Assembly (NCBI RefSeq): GCF_024732245.1
Contig: NZ_CP093845.1
Span: forward strand, 2,790,001-2,854,000
Reading direction: 5' to 3'
DNA length: 64,000 nucleotides
From: Dietzia sp. B32
GTDB taxonomy: Bacteria; Actinomycetota; Actinomycetes; Mycobacteriales; Mycobacteriaceae
Shown here: piece after piece, positions 35,501 to 43,951 of the stretch
Numbering within the stretch: the stretch's first letter is position 1
Layout of the letters: each line of letters opens with the position of its first letter
Program-made: the position numbers and the translations under genes
The notes under the pieces: model-generated
The model's database searches: none
What the model was told of the DNA's origin: nothing
What the model saw: only the letters and a program-made list of their open reading frames with translations

Positions 35501-36372
35501 GTGTTCCACACCTCGCGCCCCTCGCCGGCGAGCCGCGCGGCCAGCTCGGGCGGGCACGCCTCGCCGCCGAGGATCACCATCCGGATGTCGCGGAGCATCG
35601 AATCGGGCCACATCGAGGCCAGGGTCGGCACCGTGGAGATGACGGTGATCCGGCGGTCCTGCAGCCACGGGCCCAGGTCGAGGCCGGATTTCACGACTCC
35701 GCGCGGTGCGGGCACCAGGCACGCCCCGTGGGCCCAGGCCAGCCACATCTCCTCGCAGGAGGCGTCGAACGCCACGGACAACCCCGCCAGTACGCGGTCG
35801 CCCGGGCCCAGCGGCGCGCCCTGCAGGAAGATCCGGGTCTCGGCGTCGACGAACGCGGCGGCGCTGCGGTGCGTCACCGCCACGCCCTTGGGCAGGCCGG
35901 TGGTGCCGGAGGTGAAGATGATCCAGCAGTCGTCGTCGACCGTCGGGCCGCGGTGCCGCGTGGGGTCGGCGGGTCGGTCGGGGTCGGTGACGAGCATCCC
36001 GTCGGCGCTGTAGACGGCCGCGACCTGCGCCTGTCCGAACACCAGCTCGGCGCGTTCGGCGGGGTCGTCCACGTCGACGGGGACATAGGCCGCGCCGGCG
36101 GCGAGGGTGGAGAGGATGGCCAGGTAGAGGTCGGCGGAGCCGGACGGCATGTGGATGCCCACCCGATCGCCGGCGCCCACCCCCTGCTCGTGCATCCACC
36201 GGGCGGAGGCGTGGATCGTCCGCGCGACCTCGTCGTAGGTCAGGACCCGGGTGCCGTCGTCGATGCACGGAGCCCCGGGGTGGCGGGTCGCCGCGGCACC
36301 GAACACGTCGAGGAGTGTCCGGGGCTCCGCGGCGTATGAGCTGCGAAGATACTGCTCTCCAATGGTGGCCAC
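32524..36372 (-). CDS. Pls/PosA-type single-module NRPS with membrane and left-handed beta-helix domains
   Basis: A 1282-residue enzyme that activates an amino acid or related acid and holds it as a thioester. Adenylation domain residues 1-490: [11 protein letters not shown] (153-163), [10 protein letters not shown] (290-299), [28 protein letters not shown] style A7-A8, and the catalytic Lys in RTSGKVDR (481). Carrier domain: [11 protein letters not shown] with the phosphopantetheine Ser534. Then about six membrane segments separate three hexapeptide-like parts (for example [36 protein letters not shown]). There is no condensation or thioesterase domain; the C-terminal part replaces them, as in the epsilon-poly-lysine synthetase relatives. 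GTG start, weak ribosome site. The product is unknown. Confidence 0.9.
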   Translation of the reverse strand: [1282 protein letters not shown]

Positions 36373-36439
36373 GTGCGGATCGTATCCCGCGTAGGTGAAC
36401 TGCCCGCCGCGGTCACCCGGGGCTGGTTAAGTGAGTCGG

Positions 36440-37252
36440 ATGACAGAGAGCCTGAGTGACAAGACCATCGTGATCGTGGGGGCGGGGCCGGGATTCGGTC
36501 GCACGCTCGCCCTGCAGGCCGCCGCGAAGGGGGCGATGGTGGTCGTCGCCGCGCGGACGGAGTCGCGGGTCGTCGAGATCGCCGACGAGGTCCGTGCGGC
36601 TGGCGGAAGCGCGATCGCCGCGGCCGTGGACGCCACCGACCCGGAGTCGGTGCGCGCACTGCGGGAGACGGTGGAGGGTCACACCGATGCCGTCCACGGG
36701 CTCGTGTACAGCGCGTTCGCGGTGCCCAGCATGAAGCCGCTCGCGCAGACCGACCACGAGCAGATCTCCCGTGGCATCGATCTGTCCGTGCTGGGCGCGC
36801 TGCGCACGACCCAGGAGTTCACCGCGCTGCTCGAGGCCGCCGCCGCTCCCGCCACCGGCACCGCAGCCGCCAGCGCGTCCGTCGTCATGATGGCGTCCGC
36901 GGTGATCCACCACTCCCGGGAGCGGTACGCGGGATACAAGATCGCCAAGACCGCCCTGGTCGCGCTGGGCCACTCGCTGGCCACCGAACTGGGCCCGCGC
37001 GGCATCCGGGTCAACACCGTCGCGCCGGGCTACATCTACGGCGAGACCCTCAAGGCCTACTTCGAGCACCTGGCCACCAAGTACGGCGGCACGGTCGACG
37101 ACGTCTACGCCCACACCGCCGAGAAGATGGATCTGCGCAGACTGCCCTCCGAGCGCGAGATCGTCGACCCGGTGTTGTTCCTGCTCTCGGACGCCGCCTC
37201 GGCCGTCACGGGCCAGACGCTCACGGTGGACTGCGGCGAGTTCCACACCTGA
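36440..37252 (+). CDS. Short-chain dehydrogenase/reductase
   Basis: NAD(P)-dependent oxidoreductase of 270 residues. Cofactor motif VGAGPGFGRTLA near residue 15 (the GxxxGxG spacing), ARTESR for the ribose end, active-site MMASAVIHHS with Ser, and the YKIAK pair, followed by RVNTVAPGYIYG. The C-terminus TGQTLTVDCGEFH is the usual SDR ending. The ATG at 36440 is chosen because TTAAGT ends 7 nt before it, as in other leaderless genes here; GTG 36431 would give three more residues. It is divergent from the NRPS-like gene, 67 bp away. The substrate is unknown. Confidence 0.9.
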   Translation: MTESLSDKTIVIVGAGPGFGRTLALQAAAKGAMVVVAARTESRVVEIADEVRAAGGSAIAAAVDATDPESVRALRETVEGHTDAVHGLVYSAFAVPSMKPLAQTDHEQISRGIDLSVLGALRTTQEFTALLEAAAAPATGTAAASASVVMMASAVIHHSRERYAGYKIAKTALVALGHSLATELGPRGIRVNTVAPGYIYGETLKAYFEHLATKYGGTVDDVYAHTAEKMDLRRLPSEREIVDPVLFLLSDAASAVTGQTLTVDCGEFHT

Positions 37253-37398
37253 CCCTCGGGGGCAGCACCCCGATGCCGCATCAGGGTCTCGGAATCGGGT
37301 CTTTCCCCGATGCGGAGCGGGTGCTCGGGGAGGAGAGTGGAGGTCACCGGGGAGAGGTCCCCGATCCCCCTTTCCCGACGACGACGAGGTGTGACGTC

Positions 37399-37608
37399 AT
37401 GACCTACTTCCCGGACTCCCGAGCCAAGCGCCTGACCAGGTCCTCCGACCGCTGGATCGGTGGTGTGTGCGGTGGCCTGGCCGACTACTTCGGGCTCGAC
37501 CCGGCGTTGGTCCGCGTGCTGTTCGTGGCCTCGATCCTGCTGCCCGGCCCGCAGCTGCTCATCTACGTGATCCTGTGGTTCGTCATGCCCGATTCCCGTG
37601 CCTCCTGA
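37399..37608 (+). CDS. PspC-domain protein
   Basis: A 69-residue membrane protein consisting only of the PspC domain: LTRSSDRWIGGVCGGLADYFGLDPALVRVLF, then one hydrophobic helix (VASILLPGPQLLIYVILWFVM). PspC-type proteins sense or protect against envelope stress; in this short form the precise role is open. The ATG at 37399 follows GAGG by about 10 nt. The 146-bp upstream gap holds GATGC-C-GCATC and several CCCCGAT copies but no other gene. Confidence 0.9.
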   Translation: MTYFPDSRAKRLTRSSDRWIGGVCGGLADYFGLDPALVRVLFVASILLPGPQLLIYVILWFVMPDSRAS

Positions 37609-37643
37609 GGCCGCGCCCGAGGGGCACGTGGCAGGCTGAGTCC

Positions 37644-38507
37644 ATGAGCACTCCAGACACCTCAGCAGCCCCCGGCGAGTACGCCTCCGTCCGCATCGAG
37701 AAGGGCGCACGGCACCCGCACGTCGCGCAGGTGACGCTGATCGGCCCGGGGCGCAACAACGCGATGGGCCCGGACTTCTGGGCCGAGATGCCCCGCGTGA
37801 TGGCCGAGCTCGACGCCGACCCCGAGGTCCGCGCCGTCGTGCTCGCGGGCGAGGGCCGCAACTTCACCTACGGCCTGGACCTGATGGCGATGATGCCGCA
37901 GTTCATGGAGTTCCTGCCGCAGGACACGACCCCGGACGCCGCGCGCAACGAGCGCATCCTGGATTTCGTGGAGAACATGCGTCAGGCCGTCGACGCGGTC
38001 GCGTCCGCGAAGACGCCCACCGTCGCCGCGATCCAGGGCCGCTGCATCGGCGGCGGCATGGACCTCATCTCCGCCTGCGACGTCCGCCACGGTTCGGCGG
38101 ACTCGAGCTACTCGGTCCGCGAGGTGAAGGTGGGGATCGTCGCCGACATGGGGTCGCTCGGGCGACTGCCGTACATCATCGGCTCCGGGCTGACCCGCGA
38201 GCTGGCGCTGACCGGCCGCGACATCGACGCGGAGACCGCGCTGCGCTACGGCCTGGTCACGCACGTCGCCGACGACGCCGCGGGCGTGCTGGACTCGGCC
38301 CATGCGACGGCCGCCGAGATCGCGGACAACCCGCCGCTGGTGGTCCGCGGTACCCGCGAGGTGCTCAACCGGGCGATCGAGGGTCCGATCTACGAGTCCA
38401 ACCGCTACGTCGCCACCTGGAACGCCGGTTTCCTGGCCTCGGCGGACATGATGGAGGCCATCGGCTCGACGCTGGAGAAGCGCGAGGCGCGCTACACCGG
38501 CCGCTGA
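37644..38507 (+). CDS. Delta3,5-delta2,4-dienoyl-CoA isomerase-like crotonase (EchA21 type)
   Basis: Moves double bonds in dienoyl-CoA during oxidation of unsaturated fatty acids. All three acidic residues typical of the isomerase are at the expected places: GGGMDLISACD, VREVKVG and VADMGSLGRLP. This separates it from ordinary enoyl-CoA hydratases. Length 287. CAGGCT ends 6 nt before ATG 37644, and no Shine-Dalgarno is visible. A long perfect inverted repeat lies beyond its stop, shared with convergent ppa. Confidence 0.9.
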   Translation: MSTPDTSAAPGEYASVRIEKGARHPHVAQVTLIGPGRNNAMGPDFWAEMPRVMAELDADPEVRAVVLAGEGRNFTYGLDLMAMMPQFMEFLPQDTTPDAARNERILDFVENMRQAVDAVASAKTPTVAAIQGRCIGGGMDLISACDVRHGSADSSYSVREVKVGIVADMGSLGRLPYIIGSGLTRELALTGRDIDAETALRYGLVTHVADDAAGVLDSAHATAAEIADNPPLVVRGTREVLNRAIEGPIYESNRYVATWNAGFLASADMMEAIGSTLEKREARYTGR

Positions 38508-38545
38508 CCGCGCACGCCGGACCCGGCAATCCGCCCCCCGTCCGA

Positions 38546-38603
38546 CGAGAAGACAGTTCCGCACACCCGCCTCCCGGGCGATGTGTGCGGAACTGTCTTC
38601 TCG
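38546..38603. terminator. Perfect 21-bp inverted repeat between convergent genes
   Basis: The arm at 38546-38566 (starts CGAGAAGACAGTTCC) is exactly complementary to 38583-38603, with a 16-nt loop. It stands between the 3' ends of the isomerase gene and ppa, so it probably terminates transcription in both directions. No T-tract follows on either strand. Confidence 0.8.
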
Positions 38604-38630
38604 ACCGGGGAAGGGCCGGGCCTGACGGCG

Positions 38631-39143
38631 TCAGCCGCGGAAGGGCTCGGCCTTCTCCTCGGGGTGCTTCTTGAAGTTCTCGATCCCCTCGACGACCAGC
38701 TTCTCGCCGTGGGCCTTGTCCCGCCACTCGCCCGGGGTGACGTGCTTGCCCGGCTCGAGGTCCTTGTAGTGCAGGAAGAAGTGCTCGATGGCCTTGAGTT
38801 CGAAGTCCGGGACGTCGTCGACGTCCTGGATGTGCTCCCAGCGCGGGTCCAGAGCGGGCACGCACAGCAGCTTGTCGTCGCCACCGGCCTCGTCGGACAT
38901 CGTGTACACGCCCACCACGCGCGAGTTGACGATCACGCCGGGGTAGACGGACTCGTCGAGCAGGACCAGGGCGTCGCAGGGGTCGCCGTCGTCCGCGAGG
39001 GTCTCGTCGATGTAGCCGTAGTCGGCCGGGTAGCCCATCGAGGTGAAGAGGAAACGGTCGAGATAGATCTTGCCGGTCTCGTGGTGGATCTCGTACTTGT
39101 TACGCGAACCCTTGGGGATCTCGATGGTCACTTCGACGGTCAC
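38631..39143 (-). CDS. ppa: Inorganic pyrophosphatase (family I)
   Basis: Hydrolyses pyrophosphate to drive biosynthesis. The 170-residue protein has the metal-binding signature [11 protein letters not shown], the active-site [12 protein letters not shown] and FPADYG-like [13 protein letters not shown]. Length and motifs are standard for actinobacteria. GTG start at 39143 with GAGG 6 nt upstream. Gene order ppa-dacB-tilS-hpt agrees with M. tuberculosis Rv3628-Rv3624c, except that the intervening Rv3626c-like gene is absent. Confidence 0.97.
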   Translation of the reverse strand: MTVEVTIEIPKGSRNKYEIHHETGKIYLDRFLFTSMGYPADYGYIDETLADDGDPCDALVLLDESVYPGVIVNSRVVGVYTMSDEAGGDDKLLCVPALDPRWEHIQDVDDVPDFELKAIEHFFLHYKDLEPGKHVTPGEWRDKAHGEKLVVEGIENFKKHPEEKAEPFRG

Positions 39144-39354
39144 GGGCTACCTCACAAATCGTCATTCTCCGGACCCGGGACGGCTCTCCCGGACAATCCG
39201 GGCCGATTCTAGTAGGCCGCCCCGGCTCCGGGGGTGGCCGCCGTCACGCGGGCCGCTAGCGTGGGTCTGATGCACCCGGCAGGAGCCGGGGACCACCGGC
39301 ACCGGCCGGTGGCGGTGACAGCGGAGGCGACAGCGTCCGGGAGGGTGGGCACGA

Positions 39355-40749
39355 GTGACCGAGCGCGGAGTGTGGCGCGGGCGTGGGCTCGTGTGGCGGG
39401 GCGGGGTCGTCCTCGTCGTCGTCGTACTCCTCGTCGCGGGACTCGTCGCGGCGGCACTGTTCACGGACGTCGAGGACGAGGTCCGCGCGGTCGTCGACGC
39501 CCCGGCGGAGACCACGACGGAGCTGAACCCCGGACTCCACGCCGCGGACGGGACGGCGCCGTTGCCCGACCCGGCCGCGCTCGCAAGGCTCCTCGGCCCG
39601 CTCGCGACGTCCCCGGCCGTCGGCGACCTCACCGCCAGCGTGGTCGACGACGCGACGGGCCAGGTGCTGTGGGAGCGTCGCCCGCGCGACGCCAAGGTGC
39701 CGGCCTCCACCACCAAACTGCTCACCGCGGTCGCCGCCCTGACCCGACTGCCCGGTGACACCCGCGTCGACACGGTCCTAGCCACCGGCGCCGAGCCGGA
39801 CACCCTCGTGGTGGTCCCCGGCGGCGACCCCACCATGTCCGGTGGCGCCGAGCCCGGGCCGCTCTTCCCCGACGCGGCCACCCTGGTGGGAGCCGCCGAC
39901 GTCGTCCGTGCCGCCGGGGTCACGCCGTCGCGCATCGTGGTGGACCCGGGTCCGTACACCGGGCCGAGACTGGGTCCCGGGTGGCCACCCTCGGAGATAG
40001 CGGCCGGCAACATCGCACCCGTCGACGCGTGGATGCTCGACTCCGGCCGCCTCGACCCGGCCGACGAGTACTCGCCCCGCTCGGGCGAACCCGCTCTCGC
40101 GGCGGGTAGGGCCCTGGCCCGCGAACTGGGCGTGGACCCCGAGCGCGTACGGGTCGCGTCCGAATCGGTGGAGACGACCGGCGAACTGGGCCGGGTGTCG
40201 TCGGCGGAGCTCACCGAGCGCCTCCGCTCGATGCTCGTCCACTCGGACAACGTGCTGGCCGAGGCGATCTGCCGCGAGGTGGCCCTGGACCGGGATCCGG
40301 ACGCCCGCGCCGACTTCGCCGCGGGGACCGCCGCCGTGCTCGACACCCTCACCGAACGCGGTCTGGACATGTCCGGGGTCCGCCTGGACGACTGCTCCGG
40401 GATGAGCAACGGCAACCGCATCTCGGCGGCCGTCCTCACCGACGTCCTGCGCACCGCGTCCGCCCCCGACGCCACCCGCGAGATGCGGGACCTGCTCGAC
40501 ACCCTGCCCGTGGCGGCCGGGTCGGGGACGCTCATCGACCGGTTCACCGGCCCCTCCGCCGCCGGGGCCGGCTGGGTGCGCGCCAAGACGGGCACCCTCG
40601 CCGGGACGAGCACGCTGGCCGGCTCGGTGACCAGCGCCGACGGCCGCACCATGAGCTTCGCCCTCCTGTCCTCCGGCACCGACCCGGCCGTCGCACGGCC
40701 GGTCCTCGACCGGATCGCCGCCGAGATCAGCGCCTGTGGCTGCCGCTGA
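39355..40749 (+). CDS. dacB: D-alanyl-D-alanine carboxypeptidase/endopeptidase (PBP4 type)
   Basis: Trims peptidoglycan stem peptides outside the membrane. The 464-residue protein has an N-terminal membrane anchor (VVLVVVVLLVAGLVAAALF), then the penicillin-binding domain with the three catalytic motifs: STTK (Ser118, Lys121), SDN in MLVHSDNVLAEAICR and KTGT in WVRAKTGTLAG. The long insert between the first two motifs is typical of class C PBP4. The GTG start follows GGGAGGG. The end overlaps tilS by 14 nt. Confidence 0.94.
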   Translation: MTERGVWRGRGLVWRGGVVLVVVVLLVAGLVAAALFTDVEDEVRAVVDAPAETTTELNPGLHAADGTAPLPDPAALARLLGPLATSPAVGDLTASVVDDATGQVLWERRPRDAKVPASTTKLLTAVAALTRLPGDTRVDTVLATGAEPDTLVVVPGGDPTMSGGAEPGPLFPDAATLVGAADVVRAAGVTPSRIVVDPGPYTGPRLGPGWPPSEIAAGNIAPVDAWMLDSGRLDPADEYSPRSGEPALAAGRALARELGVDPERVRVASESVETTGELGRVSSAELTERLRSMLVHSDNVLAEAICREVALDRDPDARADFAAGTAAVLDTLTERGLDMSGVRLDDCSGMSNGNRISAAVLTDVLRTASAPDATREMRDLLDTLPVAAGSGTLIDRFTGPSAAGAGWVRAKTGTLAGTSTLAGSVTSADGRTMSFALLSSGTDPAVARPVLDRIAAEISACGCR

Positions 40750-41764
40750 CCCCGTTCGGCCCGGTGGGGACTGGACCGGACCGGCCTGGGCCGTGCGCGC
40801 GGCGGTGCGGGCCTTCCGCCGGGCGCACCCCGAGGTCGGCGACGACGTGTGCGTGGCGCTGTCCGGGGGAGCGGATTCGCTGGCCCTGACCGCCGCGGCC
40901 GCCGTCGAGTTCGCCGTCGTGACCGCCCTCGTGGTCGACCACGGACTGCAGGAGGGCTCGGATGCGGCGGCCCGGGACGCGGCCGCCGCGGCACGCGGGC
41001 TCGGTGCGTCCGCGGAGGTCCTCGTCGTCGTCGTGGATTCCGACGGTTCCGGCCCCGAGGCCGCCGCCCGCACGGCGCGCTACACCGCGCTCGACACCGC
41101 GCGCCGAGGACGTCCCGTGCTGCTCGCCCACACCCTCGACGACCAGGCCGAGACCGTCCTGTTGGGCCTGGGGCGTGGCTCCGGCGCCCACTCGCTGCGC
41201 GGGATGGCCGCCTGGGACGCGCCGTGGGGGCGACCGCTGCTCGGCGTCCGCGCCGTCGACACCCGCGACGCGTGCCGTGACCTGGGCCTGGAGGTCTGGA
41301 ACGACCCGCACAACACCGACTCGTCGTTCACGCGGGTGCGCCTGCGGCACGAGGTGCTGCCGCTGCTCGAGGACGTGCTCGGAGGCGGCGTCGCCGAGGG
41401 GTTGGCGCGCACCGCGACGCTGCTGGGGGTCGACGACGACGAGCTGGACCGCCTCGCCCGCGCCGTGCCCGTCGGCCCGGACGGCGCCCTGGAGGTGAGC
41501 CGACTGGAGCCGCTGCCGGCCGCCGTCCTGACCCGGGTCCTGCGGCACTGGCTGCGGGATCGGGGGATCACCTCACCCACGTACGCGCACCTGACGGCGG
41601 TGGCCGCGCTCGTCACGGACTGGCGCGGGCAGGGCGGGGTGGCGGTCGGTGGCACCGGCCCCGGGGACGCGGGTGGAGCGGGGCCCTCGGCCAGGTTGGT
41701 CGCCCGGCGTCGACGTGGAAAGGTGGTCGTGGAGAACGACCGGGCTAGCGGAGCGGGGACGTAG
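40736..41764 (+). CDS. tilS: tRNA(Ile)-lysidine synthase
   Basis: Converts C34 of the CAU-anticodon tRNA-Ile to lysidine with ATP, so that it reads AUA. The PP-loop VALSGGADSLAL is at about residue 40, followed by ALVVDHGL and HTLDDQAETVLLGLGRGSG. The 342-residue length and the lack of the extra C-terminal domain agree with mycobacterial MesJ/TilS. GTG 40736 lies inside the dacB end and hpt starts on the base after the stop, so the three genes form one operon. Confidence 0.95.
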   Translation: MAAADPVRPGGDWTGPAWAVRAAVRAFRRAHPEVGDDVCVALSGGADSLALTAAAAVEFAVVTALVVDHGLQEGSDAAARDAAAAARGLGASAEVLVVVVDSDGSGPEAAARTARYTALDTARRGRPVLLAHTLDDQAETVLLGLGRGSGAHSLRGMAAWDAPWGRPLLGVRAVDTRDACRDLGLEVWNDPHNTDSSFTRVRLRHEVLPLLEDVLGGGVAEGLARTATLLGVDDDELDRLARAVPVGPDGALEVSRLEPLPAAVLTRVLRHWLRDRGITSPTYAHLTAVAALVTDWRGQGGVAVGGTGPGDAGGAGPSARLVARRRRGKVVVENDRASGAGT

Positions 41765-42322
41765 ATGACCACGGACAAGTACGCCGACGAGATCGAGTCG
41801 GTGCTGCTCGACGAGGACGCGATCCGCGCGCGGATCGTCGAGATGGGCGCCAGGATCGGCGAGCGCTACGCGAACTCCGAGAAGGAGGTCGTGCTGGTCG
41901 CCGTCCTCAAGGGTGCGGCGATCTTCGTCTCCGACTTCGCCCGGGCGCTGACCATCCCCTCAGAGCTGGAGTTCATGGCCGTCAGCTCGTACGGGTCCTC
42001 CACCAGCTCCTCGGGCGTGGTGCGGATCCTCAAGGACCTCGACCGCGACATCGCCGACCGCGACGTGATCATCGTCGAGGACATCATCGACTCCGGCCTC
42101 ACCCTGTCCTGGCTCATGCGGAACCTGCGCACCCGGAACCCGCGCTCGCTGGAGATCGTCACCCTGCTGCGCAAGCCCGACGCGGTGAAGGCGGACCTGG
42201 ACATCCTCGAGATCGGGTTCGACATCCCCAACGAGTTCGTGGTGGGGTACGGCCTGGACTTCGCCGAGCGCTACCGCGACCTGCCGTACATCGGCAAGCT
42301 GCATCCGCGCATGTACTCCTGA
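41765..42322 (+). CDS. hpt: Hypoxanthine phosphoribosyltransferase
   Basis: Purine salvage: hypoxanthine or guanine plus PRPP to IMP or GMP. The 185-residue protein carries the PRPP loop [17 protein letters not shown], the [10 protein letters not shown] segment and the flexible loop with [13 protein letters not shown]. It starts immediately after tilS, as in most actinobacteria, where hpt is followed by ftsH; here about 5 kb of other genes intervenes. Confidence 0.97.
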   Translation: MTTDKYADEIESVLLDEDAIRARIVEMGARIGERYANSEKEVVLVAVLKGAAIFVSDFARALTIPSELEFMAVSSYGSSTSSSGVVRILKDLDRDIADRDVIIVEDIIDSGLTLSWLMRNLRTRNPRSLEIVTLLRKPDAVKADLDILEIGFDIPNEFVVGYGLDFAERYRDLPYIGKLHPRMYS

Positions 42323-42355
42323 CGCGAGGACTGCTGGACACGTGTCTGCCTAAAT

Positions 42356-42371
42356 CGTGATCCAGATCACG
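42356..42371. promoter_or_regulatory. CRP/GlxR-type site upstream of the acyl-CoA synthetase gene
   Basis: CGTGATCCAGATCACG fits GTGA-N6-TCAC with perfect outer symmetry, the form bound by CRP and GlxR regulators in actinobacteria. It lies just upstream of TAACCT (42381-42386), a probable -10 which itself is 6 nt before the ATG at 42393, a position near -25 to -10 from which either activation or repression is possible. It links fatty-acid activation to cAMP by inference. Confidence 0.6.
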
Positions 42372-42392
42372 TCGGGCGGTTAACCTGACGAC

Positions 42393-43928
42393 ATGTTCCC
42401 AGGTACCTTCGCCGCCACCACCCCCGACAAGCCCGCCGTCATCCGTCCCGCGACCGGCGAGCAGATCACCTACGCCGAGCTCGAGGCCCGCTCCGCGCAG
42501 CTCGCGCACGTCCTGACCGACGACTGGGGCCTGCGCCCCGGCGAGACGATCGCGGTGGTCTCCGACAACACCCTCGAGATGATCGAGATCTACTGGGCCG
42601 CGCTGCGCGTGGGTCTGTACATCGCCGCCATCAACCACCACCTCACCGCGGACGAGTCGTCGTACATCATCGGAGACTGCGGAGCGCGGGCGTTGTTCGT
42701 CTCCGCTCCGGTCGCCGACCACGTGGACCTCACCCCGGGCGCCCATTCCGACGTCGAGCACCGGGTGGTCTTCGGTGGCGAGCTGGAGGGCTTCGAGGAC
42801 TACCGCGGCCTGCTCGAGGGCAAGCCGACGGATCCTCCCGCCGACCAGCCCCGGGGACACGACTTCCTCTACTCGTCCGGCACCACCGGCCGGCCGAAGG
42901 GCGTGCGTGTGGACCCGCCGGAGGGGCAGATCGACGAGGTGCCCGACGTCTACACCCCCGTGTTCAGTTTCCTGTACGCCTTCGACGCCGACAGCGTCTA
43001 CCTGTGCCCCGCGCCGCTGTACCACGCGGCCCCGCTCCGGTTCTGCGGCGTGGTCAACTCCGTCGGCGGGACCGTGATCCTCATGGACCGCTTCGACGCG
43101 GAGGAGTCGCTGCGACTGATCGAGGAGTACCGGGTGACGCACTCGCAGTGGGTGCCGACGATGTTCGTGCGGATGCTCAAGCTGCCGGAGGAGACGCGGG
43201 CGCGCTACGACGTCGCCAGCATGACCCACGCGATCCACGCCGCCGCCCCGTGTCCACCGGAGGTCAAGCGCCGGATGATCGAATGGTGGGGCCCGGTGAT
43301 CCACGAGTACTACTCGGCGACCGAGGGCATGGGCATCACGTTCATCAACTCGCAGGAGGCGCTCGACCATCCCGGTTCGGTGGGGCGCGACGGGCTCAAG
43401 GGCATCGCCCACATCTGCGACGAGGAGGGTAACGAGCTCCCCACCGGCGAGATCGGCACCATCTACTGGCAGCAGGACGAGGGGACCTTCGAGTACCACG
43501 GCGACCCGGAGAAGACGGCGTCCGTCTTCCATCCCGACCACCCCAACTGGGCGACCTTCGGCGACGTGGGTTACCTGGACGAGGACCGCTTCCTCTACCT
43601 CACCGACCGCAAGGCGTTCACCATCATCTCCGGCGGCGTCAACATCTACCCGCAGGAGATCGAGAACGCCCTCGTCATGAACCCGGCGGTCGCGGACGTG
43701 GCGGTGATCGGCATCCCGGACGAGGAGATGGGGGAGAAGGTGCACGCGGTGGTGGTGCCCGCCGCGGATCGCGTCGGCGACCCGGGCCTGGCCGACGAAC
43801 TCCTGGCCTCCCTCCGGGGCACGATCTCCGACTTCAAGATCCCGCGGAGCCTGGACTTCGTGGACGAGCTGCCCCGCACGCCCACGGGCAAGCTGGTCAA
43901 GCGCCGGATCGTGCAGCAGTACGTCTGA
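42393..43928 (+). CDS. Acyl-CoA synthetase (FadD-type, AMP-binding)
   Basis: Activates a carboxylic acid to its CoA ester through an acyl-adenylate. Motifs in order: YSSGTTGRPKGV (about residue 165), EYYSATEGMGITF, GDVGYLDEDRFLYLTDR and the C-terminal Lys in RTPTGKLVKRR. The 511-residue length is normal. It is similar to medium/long-chain FadD proteins; the chain length cannot be told. The gene has a CRP-like site and probably a leaderless mRNA. A bidirectional hairpin follows. Confidence 0.92.
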   Translation: MFPGTFAATTPDKPAVIRPATGEQITYAELEARSAQLAHVLTDDWGLRPGETIAVVSDNTLEMIEIYWAALRVGLYIAAINHHLTADESSYIIGDCGARALFVSAPVADHVDLTPGAHSDVEHRVVFGGELEGFEDYRGLLEGKPTDPPADQPRGHDFLYSSGTTGRPKGVRVDPPEGQIDEVPDVYTPVFSFLYAFDADSVYLCPAPLYHAAPLRFCGVVNSVGGTVILMDRFDAEESLRLIEEYRVTHSQWVPTMFVRMLKLPEETRARYDVASMTHAIHAAAPCPPEVKRRMIEWWGPVIHEYYSATEGMGITFINSQEALDHPGSVGRDGLKGIAHICDEEGNELPTGEIGTIYWQQDEGTFEYHGDPEKTASVFHPDHPNWATFGDVGYLDEDRFLYLTDRKAFTIISGGVNIYPQEIENALVMNPAVADVAVIGIPDEEMGEKVHAVVVPAADRVGDPGLADELLASLRGTISDFKIPRSLDFVDELPRTPTGKLVKRRIVQQYV

Positions 43929-43951
43929 GCCGGGGCGTCTACGCACAACGA

